Assembly: GCA_031255275.1 (NCBI GenBank)
Contig: JAIRSV010000176.1
Span: 1 to 10,606, forward strand
Length of the DNA stretch: 10,606 bases
Origin: Proteiniphilum sp.
GTDB lineage: Bacteria > Bacteroidota > Bacteroidia > Bacteroidales > Dysgonomonadaceae
Reading direction: 5' to 3'
Shown here in pieces: positions 1-5,248 of this stretch. The notes under the pieces were generated by a model. That model ran no database searches. It had not been told where the DNA came from and worked only from the letters and a program-made list of their open reading frames with translations. The translations under genes and the position numbers were made by a program. Numbering within the stretch: position 1 is the first letter of the stretch; every line of letters starts with the position of its first letter.

Positions 1-164
1 TCTCTGACGGCAAATTTCCGTCCGGAGACTTCGTGGTCGCTGTTGAAGTGAATTCCGAACCCTTCGGGGGCGGATGCGCCCCGGGTGAATGAAAGCAGGG
101 TGAATGAAAACAGGGTGAATGAAAACAGGGTGAAAACCCCGATACCGATTATTAACTTTTTCAT
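1..164 (-). CDS. Secreted protein of unknown function, N-terminal part (cut by window edge)
   Basis: The ATG at 164-162 opens a frame that stays open to the left edge (54 complete codons), so only the N-terminus is visible. It starts with MKKLIIGIGV, continues with a hydrophobic stretch made of FTLFS-type pentapeptides, and reaches a plausible signal peptidase I site after GASA (residue 32); there is no lipobox cysteine. The mature protein begins PEGFGIHFNSDHEVSGRKFA. It shows neither the carboxypeptidase-regulatory-like nor the STN start typical of a SusC/TonB receptor, the usual partner of a sigma/FecR pair. It lies 134 bp after fecR on the same strand behind an AT-rich leader, as Bacteroidota starts often are, with no clear Shine-Dalgarno. 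I do not recognise the family; a secreted polysaccharide-related protein is only a guess. The start and signal peptide are well supported, the function is not. Confidence 0.7.
   Translation of the reverse strand, partial: MKKLIIGIGVFTLFSFTLFSFTLLSFTRGASAPEGFGIHFNSDHEVSGRKFAVR
83..137 (-). repeat. 15-bp in-frame tandem repeat encoding the signal-peptide core
   Basis: On the plus strand the 15-mer GGGTGAATGAAARCA occurs three times head to tail (83-97, 98-112, 113-127; the first copy has G where the others have A), followed by a partial fourth copy to 137. Read on the minus strand in the gene's frame, each unit encodes FTLFS or a close variant, so the repeat forms most of the hydrophobic core of the signal peptide. 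Because the unit is a multiple of three, gain or loss of copies keeps the frame. Confidence 0.9.
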
Positions 165-298
165 GTCTGTCTGATTTTATTGATTGTTTAATTTTATTGT
201 CTGTCTAATTTATAAAGGAGATTCACCGTCATGTCGACCGAAGCGGAGACATCTCATGCCGCACGAAGGGAATCCGCGCCGGCACTTTTCAATGAACA

Positions 299-1282
299 TC
301 AGAGGGAGACCGTGACCGTATCGCCTTCGATGACAAATTTGACGGGAGATATTTTCTGAAGTTCCCTCAATACATTTTCGATCCCCGGCTGGCGGGTGGT
401 AAGGGTATAACTGTAATTCAGCGCTGCAGGCGACTGCAGGCGAAACTGCACGTCAAACCTTCTCTCCAGCTCCCTCATCACCCCGGCAAGAGGCGTATCG
501 TCAAAATAGAGTATATTCTTTTTCCACAGCGAGGCGCCGGAAGGGTTAACCAGATTTCGCAGCGTAGTTTTCCCGGTAGACCTGTCATATTCGATCTTCT
601 GCCCCGGCAGCATCGGATAGCTGTCCCGGTGCACGCGGAAGGAAGTTTTCCCCTCATCCAGCACCACCTCCACCGTATTGTCGCTGCCGTAAGCCCTCAC
701 GTTGAAAGAAGTTCCCGACACCACCGTTTCCGTCTGCTGCGCGTGTACCGTGAAGGGTCGGCTGCGACCGGACGTCACATTAAAATAGGCCTCCCCGTCG
801 AGCCAGACCTCCCTTTTCCTCAGTCCGAAACTGTTGGGATAACGGATACGCGTATCCGCATTGAGATATACCTCGGTACCGTCCTGAAAAAAGATCCGCG
901 CATCCTCACCCCGGGGGACGTATACTTCGGAACCGGTCACCCCGGCAAAAAGACCGGTTTGTCCGTTCAGGAAGAAGCCCAGTCCGGCGAGAAGCAGCAC
1001 CGGCAAAAGAATGACCGCCACCCTGAGCAGGCCTTTCCTGACGCGGTTACGGTAAATATCCCTGTTGATTCTCGCGTACAGAAGATCGGACTGCAGCGGG
1101 GTAAACGATCTGCCCGTATCGGGATCGTTCCCCATCAGGCAGGCGTCCCTGTCGAGCAGGTCAGACAGGCACCGCTGCCCCTCCGCCGTGGAAGCGAACC
1201 AGTCAGCCGCCTCCTCCGCATCCCCTTTCGACGCAGTTTCGGCGATAACCCTTTTGATCATATTTTTGTCCGGTAAATCCAT
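299..1282 (-). CDS. FecR-family anti-sigma factor (FecR + DUF4974)
   Basis: A 327-aa inner-membrane sigma regulator that in this family binds an ECF sigma factor on the cytoplasmic side and receives a signal from an outer-membrane receptor on the periplasmic side. Residues 1-85 are a charged cytoplasmic part (AADWFASTAEGQ), 86-105 a single membrane segment (RVAVILLPVLLLAGLGFFL), about 119-212 the FecR domain with VWLDGEAYFNVT and VSGTSFNVRAY, and about 255-325 a C-terminal DUF4974/STN-like domain (FDDTPLAGVMRELERRFDV). Length and order are normal for Bacteroidota FecR proteins. It follows the ECF sigma gene by 148 bp on the same strand, the usual pairing. No exact TAnnTTTG box was found in that gap, so co-transcription with the sigma gene is likely. 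The downstream gene is a secreted protein rather than an evident TonB receptor, so the inducing signal is unknown. Confidence 0.95.
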   Translation of the reverse strand: MDLPDKNMIKRVIAETASKGDAEEAADWFASTAEGQRCLSDLLDRDACLMGNDPDTGRSFTPLQSDLLYARINRDIYRNRVRKGLLRVAVILLPVLLLAGLGFFLNGQTGLFAGVTGSEVYVPRGEDARIFFQDGTEVYLNADTRIRYPNSFGLRKREVWLDGEAYFNVTSGRSRPFTVHAQQTETVVSGTSFNVRAYGSDNTVEVVLDEGKTSFRVHRDSYPMLPGQKIEYDRSTGKTTLRNLVNPSGASLWKKNILYFDDTPLAGVMRELERRFDVQFRLQSPAALNYSYTLTTRQPGIENVLRELQKISPVKFVIEGDTVTVSL

Positions 1283-1430
1283 TTTAATTCGTTTCGTATA
1301 ATTATTTTTCGCAGGCGCCGCCGACCCTTTTCCCGGCCGGCCGGTTCGCGGTTTCGGAGTTCACCCGGCCGCCCCCTCTACATATAGACACATATCTCCG
1401 CAAAAGAAATGAGTGTCCGTCCCCCGTTTT

Positions 1431-2036
1431 TTATAACAGCAGCATCTTAATCTGCCGGAAACAGGATCGCAGAATCTTCAGGGATTCCTGATAATGAGAC
1501 TTGACCGTATGCACGGATATGCCCATTTTGTCGGCAATCTCATAATTGCTGTCGGAAGTCTTCAGTTTCCGCAGGCAAATCTCTCTTTTCTGCGGCGGAA
1601 GCTGCTCTATGCACCCGTAGAGAATTTCGTGCATCTGCTTCTCTTCCACCTCCTTCAATATATCGACATCTCCGGGAAAATCGACCTGCGCGCTGACGTA
1701 GTTGAACGAAACGGCTTCCCTGCGATCGCGCACCGTATTCAAAATGAAATTCTTGGTCATCGTATAGAGATAACCCTTCAGACTGATCCCGATATGAATC
1801 TCCCCGGCTGACTCCCACAGCTTCACGAATACATGCTGCACGGCATCCTCGGCCATCTGCACGCTCTTGAGGTACTTCAGCGCCAGCGCATAGAGATACC
1901 GGTGATATTTCCGGTATATCACGGAGAATGCCTCCCTGTCTCTCCTCTTCAGTAAAGCGAATAAAACATGATCCTCATTTTTTTCCTGCTCGCGGGATAC
2001 TTTTTGCATACTGTTCGCACTGCTACAGTTATTCAT
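1431..2036 (-). CDS. ECF RNA polymerase sigma factor (FecI-like)
   Basis: A 201-aa extracytoplasmic-function sigma-70 factor that directs RNA polymerase to a small set of promoters when released by its anti-sigma partner. Sigma region 2 spans about residues 27-98 (DREAFSVIYRKYHRYLYALA, then AEDAVQHVFVKLWES). Region 4 spans about 133-188, with the PPQKREICLRKL helix and a helix-turn-helix at EIADKMGISVHTVKSHYQES. There is no extra C-terminal domain, as in FecI-like sigma factors of polysaccharide and siderophore loci in Bacteroidota. The ATG at 2036 gives a short polar N-terminus; an internal ATG at residue 10 is an alternative because the first nine residues are not part of the fold. The gene lies 45 bp after the ctlX remnant and just before fecR, whose product is its probable regulator. 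Target promoters are not evident in the window. Confidence 0.95.
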   Translation of the reverse strand: MNNCSSANSMQKVSREQEKNEDHVLFALLKRRDREAFSVIYRKYHRYLYALALKYLKSVQMAEDAVQHVFVKLWESAGEIHIGISLKGYLYTMTKNFILNTVRDRREAVSFNYVSAQVDFPGDVDILKEVEEKQMHEILYGCIEQLPPQKREICLRKLKTSDSNYEIADKMGISVHTVKSHYQESLKILRSCFRQIKMLLL

Positions 2037-2051
2037 ACCGTCACTCCGTCC

Positions 2052-2080
2052 CGGAAGGTCCGTGGGGGGGAAACCTTCCG
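2052..2080. other. Inverted repeat between ctlX remnant and sigma gene
   Basis: CGGAAGGT (2052-2059) and ACCTTCCG (2073-2080) form a perfect 8-bp stem around a 13-nt loop containing a run of seven G on the plus strand. It begins two bases after the ctlX stop and lies in the leader of the sigma gene. No U-tract follows it in the minus-strand direction, so it is not a standard intrinsic terminator. It could stabilise the upstream mRNA end or affect sigma translation. Confidence 0.5.
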
Positions 2081-2081
2081 C

Positions 2082-2501
2082 CTAATAAAAAATCTCAGCC
2101 ATCATGCAGCGGACCGACCCTCCTCCGAGCATTTCGACGGTCGACAGCGGAACCGACAGGATCGTGCCGTATGTGGAGATGACCGCCTCCCGCTTCCTCT
2201 CCAGGCGGCGATTCGGGGCAAACACGGGATAGAGCACCAGTTCGCCGGAAAGGTGCGACGAAAACCAGTTGTTGGGGAAAACAGCATCAGGCGTCAGCGG
2301 ATCGGGAGAATCCTGCACGACCAGCACCTCCACGTCCCTGCCGCGGAGTCGGTTCACGAAGGCGTCAAACTCCTCCTGCGCCCTGACCGCTTCCGCGCCG
2401 GCAAAATCGGCCTGCTGCTGAAAATGATTGTTCAGCGCCGTCTCTTCGTTGAAGGCGAACCTGAAGGGGCGCACCATCAGTATTTTGGATGTTGTTTGCA
2501 T
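2082..2501 (-). CDS. ctlX: CtlX-family citrulline/arginine hydrolase, internally deleted (probably non-functional)
   Basis: An open frame of 139 codons. Residues 1-104 match the N-terminus of CtlX/arginine deiminase-related amidinotransferases: TSKILMVRPFRFAFNEETA, VEVLVVQDSPDPLTPDAVFPNNWFS and YPVFAPNRRLERK, with the substrate-site Asp before FPNNW. From about residue 108 the sequence jumps to the family's extreme C-terminus, STVEMLGGGSVRCMMAEIFY, with the catalytic Cys (C132). Family members are about 300 residues long, so roughly 170 residues of the pentein-fold middle, including the catalytic His and partner acid, are missing. The frame is kept across the junction, which lies near 2165-2195. 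An intact enzyme would hydrolyse citrulline (or a related guanidino/ureido compound) to ornithine, which fits the 9-bp spacing behind rocD. Here catalysis is not expected. A misassembly collapsing the gene is the alternative. Family assignment is sure; the deletion is inferred from remembered family structure. Confidence 0.85.
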   Translation of the reverse strand: MQTTSKILMVRPFRFAFNEETALNNHFQQQADFAGAEAVRAQEEFDAFVNRLRGRDVEVLVVQDSPDPLTPDAVFPNNWFSSHLSGELVLYPVFAPNRRLERKREAVISTYGTILSVPLSTVEMLGGGSVRCMMAEIFY

Positions 2502-2510
2502 AAGAGCAGT

Positions 2511-3752
2511 TCACTGAAGGGATTCCAGTGACTTGATTGATTTTCTGATAATATCGATGGCCTCGTACAGTTCCTCCTCCGTGATCACGAGCGGCGGTGC
2601 AAAGCGGATGATATGATCGTGAGTCGGTTTTGCCAGCAGGCCGTTTTCGGCCATTTTCAGACAGACGTCCCAGGCCCGTTTTCCGTTGTGCGGACTGATC
2701 ACCACAGCGTTAAGCAGTCCCTTCCCCCGTACCTGCCGGACGAAGGGGCTTTTGGTCTTTTCCATCTCCTCGCGGAAGATCCGTCCCAGGTACGCAGCCC
2801 TTTCCGCCAGTCCCTCCTCGTCCGCGACCTCCAGTGCAGCGGTCGCCACCCGGCAGGCCAGGGGGAATCCTCCGAAGGTGGATCCGTGCTGTCCGGGGCG
2901 GATGGTGAGCATCACCTCGTCGCCGGCCAGGACTGCCGAAACGGGAAGTACGCCGCCCGAAAGGGCCTTCCCGAGGATCACTATATCCGGTCGGATCCCC
3001 TCGTGGTCGCAGCAAAGCCTCCGGCCCGTGCGGGCGATGCCGGTCTGCACCTCGTCGGCGACGAAGAGGACGTTGTGCTTTTTGCAGAGCGCATGACAGG
3101 CCTTCAGGTAACCGTCGTCCGGCACGTTCACGCCCGCTTCCCCCTGAATGGGTTCCACCAGGAAGGCGGCAACGGAAGCGGATTTCTCTTCCAGCAGGGA
3201 AGCCAGTGCGCCGGCGTCATTATAGGGGATGATTTCGAATCCGGGCGTATAGGGGCCGTAACCCGCGCGCGCTTCCGGGTCGGCTGAGGCGGAGATGACG
3301 GTAGTGGTTCTGCCGTGGAAATTGCCTTCGCATACCACGATGAGCGCTTCGTTCCCGGGAATACCCTTTTTGAGGTATCCCCACTTCCGGGACAGTTTCA
3401 GCGCCGTTTCCACCGCTTCGGCGCCGCTGTTCGCCGGCAGCATCCTGTCGTAGCCGAAGTAGTCGTGGATAAACTTTTCGAATCTCCCCAGCGTGTCGTT
3501 ATAAAAGGCGCGCGAGGTGAGGCAAAGCCTTTCGGCCTGTTCGCACAGCGCCTTCACGATTTTGGGGTGACAGTGTCCCTGGTTCACGGCGGAGTAGGCC
3601 GCCAGAAAGTCGAAATACCTCTTTCCGTCCACGTCCCAGACGTAGCATCCCTGCCCGCGGGAGAGCACCACGGGAAGGGGATGGTAGTTATGCGCCCCGT
3701 ACTTCTCTTCCAGGGCGATAAACTGTTGAGCCGTTTCCGAAAGTTTTGTCAT
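2511..3752 (-). CDS. rocD: Ornithine aminotransferase (ornithine--oxo-acid transaminase)
   Basis: A 413-aa PLP enzyme of the class-III aminotransferases. It moves the delta-amino group of ornithine to 2-oxoglutarate, giving glutamate-5-semialdehyde and glutamate in arginine/ornithine catabolism and proline formation; cytosolic. The sequence follows ornithine aminotransferase closely: FDFLAAYSAVNQGHCHPKIV (Y53), LTSRAFYND (Y84), PANSGAEAVETALKLSRKWG, CEGNFHGRTT, FLVEPIQGEAGV, the PLP-binding VADEVQTG (D233), the Schiff-base lysine K262 in LGKALSGG, HGSTFGG and GLLAKPTHDHIIRFAPPL. The SAVNQGH and SRAFYND segments separate it from acetylornithine and GABA aminotransferases. The length is normal and no key residue is missing. 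It starts 40 bp after the DUF1080 gene and ends 9 bp before the ctlX remnant, so it is probably transcribed from the promoter at 4463-4470. Confidence 0.96.
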   Translation of the reverse strand: MTKLSETAQQFIALEEKYGAHNYHPLPVVLSRGQGCYVWDVDGKRYFDFLAAYSAVNQGHCHPKIVKALCEQAERLCLTSRAFYNDTLGRFEKFIHDYFGYDRMLPANSGAEAVETALKLSRKWGYLKKGIPGNEALIVVCEGNFHGRTTTVISASADPEARAGYGPYTPGFEIIPYNDAGALASLLEEKSASVAAFLVEPIQGEAGVNVPDDGYLKACHALCKKHNVLFVADEVQTGIARTGRRLCCDHEGIRPDIVILGKALSGGVLPVSAVLAGDEVMLTIRPGQHGSTFGGFPLACRVATAALEVADEEGLAERAAYLGRIFREEMEKTKSPFVRQVRGKGLLNAVVISPHNGKRAWDVCLKMAENGLLAKPTHDHIIRFAPPLVITEEELYEAIDIIRKSIKSLESLQ

Positions 3753-3792
3753 AATGAACGATCTGTTTTTTGTCTGTTGCCGTGCGCGGGCG

Positions 3793-4434
3793 TCACAGCT
3801 TCCGCAGCAACAGGTTGCGGAACTGAATTTTCCCGCCTTCGCTTTGAAGGCCGATGTGTCCCGCTTTTACTTTGCCGGAGGCTTCGTTCTGCAGCACGTC
3901 GTTGACGAAGACTGTGACGGTTCCGTCCGTCACGGTGACCTGCATTCTGTTCCACTCCCCGGCGGTTTTTTCGCTCGAGGGGTGCAGTTTGCCGATTACG
4001 GGGAATCGCGGGCGTTCCGTTGCACCCTCGGGCAGGGAATATTCGTTCAGGTCAGCGCCGTTCAACAGAACAAAATCTCCGGCATTCCCTGCCGCCAGCT
4101 GACATTCTATTCCTTTGGGGAAGGGGTTTGCCGGATCTTCAATCAGGATGAAGACGCCGCTGTTGCTTGCCTCTTCCGCCCAGCGGTATTCCAGTTCGAG
4201 GATGAAGTCGGCATATTTCTCTTTGGTGTACATGTAGCCGAGCGGTTCGCCCTTCACGGTGATTACGCCCTGATCGACGGTGAATACTTGGTCTCCCGGC
4301 ACCGAATCGCCCTGGAGGACAAAGTGCCAGTTCGACAGGTCTTTTCCGTTAAAAATGCTGCCTGACTGCCGTCCGCAGCTTCCTGCCAAAAGGAGGGACA
4401 GGATCGTGATGGATAATAATTTTGCTGTTTGCAT
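3793..4434 (-). CDS. DUF1080 (3-keto-disaccharide hydrolase-like) lipoprotein
   Basis: A 213-aa predicted lipoprotein. Residues 1-20 form a type II signal peptide with the lipobox LAGSC, so the mature protein starts at C20; no acidic export motif follows the cysteine. The rest is one DUF1080 domain with a concanavalin-like beta-sandwich pattern: IFNGKDLSNWHFV (27-39), VITVKGEPLGYMYTKEKYADF, LELEYRWAEEASNSGVFI, WNRMQVTVTDGTVTVFVNDV and the closing GHIGLQSEGGKIQFRNLLLR. Some members hydrolyse 3-keto-glycosides and many are of unknown activity, so the sugar role here is inferred. The domain fills the whole mature protein, as in single-domain family members. It is first in a minus-strand cluster with rocD and ctlX, an unusual partner for amino-acid catabolism, and probably starts about 20 nt into the transcript from the box at 4463-4470. 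Confidence 0.93.
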   Translation of the reverse strand: MQTAKLLSITILSLLLAGSCGRQSGSIFNGKDLSNWHFVLQGDSVPGDQVFTVDQGVITVKGEPLGYMYTKEKYADFILELEYRWAEEASNSGVFILIEDPANPFPKGIECQLAAGNAGDFVLLNGADLNEYSLPEGATERPRFPVIGKLHPSSEKTAGEWNRMQVTVTDGTVTVFVNDVLQNEASGKVKAGHIGLQSEGGKIQFRNLLLRKL

Positions 4435-4462
4435 ACGAATTAATTTAATAAAGGTGTCGCTG

Positions 4463-4470
4463 CAAATATA
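4463..4470 (-). promoter_or_regulatory. Bacteroidetes -7 promoter box for the DUF1080-rocD-ctlX operon
   Basis: The minus strand reads TATATTTG, an exact match to TAnnTTTG, 28 nt before the DUF1080 ATG in an AT-rich patch. The expected -33 position is T-rich but holds no exact TTTG. An exact box is expected by chance a few times in a window of this size, so position and AT context carry the argument. The predicted transcript has a leader of about 20 nt. Confidence 0.55.
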
Positions 4471-4613
4471 GCCTTTTTATAAAAATAAATGGGGAGGATC
4501 CGTATAAAATCATGGCATTATTTTTTATTCTGTCCGCCGTTACTGCTGCGCCGGCTTGACGGGGGAGGGACTCAAAAAAAAGTGAAATAATTGTGAGATA
4601 CGGCGGAAATGGA

Positions 4614-4621
4614 TACATTTG
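4614..4621 (+). promoter_or_regulatory. Bacteroidetes -7 promoter box for tsaE
   Basis: TACATTTG matches TAnnTTTG exactly. An ATTG at 4590-4593 lies 20 nt upstream, close to the TTTG -33 element and its usual spacing. The implied leader to the tsaE ATG is about 90 nt and very GC-rich, with the self-complementary CCCGCGGG and GCGCCGGCGC stretches around 4646-4672, so it may be structured. Together with the box at 4463-4470 this makes the 286-bp gap a divergent promoter region. Confidence 0.45.
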
Positions 4622-4720
4622 TTCCCATTCAGTTGACCGCGACGCCCGCGGGAAAGCGGCGCCGGCGCCGGCCGGACGGGTGCGGGGCGCGCGGGGAACA
4701 AATAACGTAATGAAACGGGG

Positions 4721-5134
4721 ATGCAGATAGAAATAAGGAATTTGGAAGCGCTTCAGACCGCGGCGGGCGAGTTTGTCAGACGGACGGGCGGCCGCGGCGT
4801 CTTCGCCTTCTACGGAGAGATGGGCGCCGGAAAGACCACTTTTATCCGGGCTGTGTGCCGGGAGCTTGGGGTGACGGAGAGCGTGACCAGTCCCACGTTC
4901 GCCATCGTCAACGAGTATGGGACGGACGACGGGGCGACGGTCTACCATTTCGACTTTTACCGCGTCCGCGGGACGGAAGAGCTTTTCGACCTCGGTTGCG
5001 AGGAGTATTTCTGCAGCGGTCACCCCTGCTTCATTGAGTGGCCCGGGGTCGCGGAGCCGGTATTGCCGGAGGAGACCGTGAGGCTGCGGATACGGGAGAC
5101 GGAGGAGGGGGGACGGATCATGGAATTTATTTAA
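4721..5134 (+). CDS. tsaE: tRNA threonylcarbamoyladenosine biosynthesis ATPase TsaE
   Basis: A 137-aa cytosolic P-loop ATPase that works with TsaB and TsaD to place the t6A37 modification on ANN-decoding tRNAs. Visible motifs are Walker A GEMGAGKTT (32-40), VTSPTFAIVNEY (55-66), YHFDFYR (75-81) and FIEWP (104-108), all characteristic of TsaE (YjeE). The length is normal for the family. The ATG at 4721 gives the expected N-terminal strand; the ATG at 4710 is out of frame and closes after six codons. The gene stands first in a plus-strand block that also holds thrS and infC, all serving translation. It is followed by 110 bp before the TPR gene. No missing residues or unusual features were seen. 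Confidence 0.96.
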   Translation: MQIEIRNLEALQTAAGEFVRRTGGRGVFAFYGEMGAGKTTFIRAVCRELGVTESVTSPTFAIVNEYGTDDGATVYHFDFYRVRGTEELFDLGCEEYFCSGHPCFIEWPGVAEPVLPEETVRLRIRETEEGGRIMEFI

Positions 5135-5161
5135 CAGCCGGGATCGCACCCCGCTAAACGA

Positions 5162-5248
5162 ATGGAGAAGGAATCATACACGGGAGATGAGCCGGCCGGA
5201 ATGACGGTGAAAATCCATATATTCGCATATCGAAAGGAATCAAGATGA
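5162..5248 (+). CDS. Possible 28-aa small ORF overlapping the TPR start
   Basis: ATG at 5162 opens 28 codons (starting MEKESYTGDE, ending AYRKESR) whose TGA at 5246-5248 overlaps the TPR gene's ATG in an ATGA arrangement. That geometry is typical of translational coupling. The peptide has no recognisable domain or signal and may be a chance frame in the tsaE-TPR gap. The support is positional only. Confidence 0.2.
   Translation: MEKESYTGDEPAGMTVKIHIFAYRKESR

Noticed and set aside
231..359. 42-codon plus-strand frame with an AAAGGAG stretch nine bases before its ATG, overlapping the fecR 3' end
   Set aside because: Shine-Dalgarno sites are rarely used in this phylum, the peptide has no recognisable feature, and half of it is antisense to fecR. 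Probably chance.
1329..1375. GC-rich inverted repeat (CGGCCGG/CCGGCCG) between the sigma gene and fecR, considered as a terminator
   Set aside because: Only 7 bp with a 20-nt loop and no U-tract on the minus strand; GGCCGG-type strings recur by composition in GC-rich DNA.
4710..4730. Six-codon upstream ORF overlapping the tsaE start
   Set aside because: Too short to distinguish from chance, and nothing in its codons (no run of regulated amino acids) suggests attenuation.
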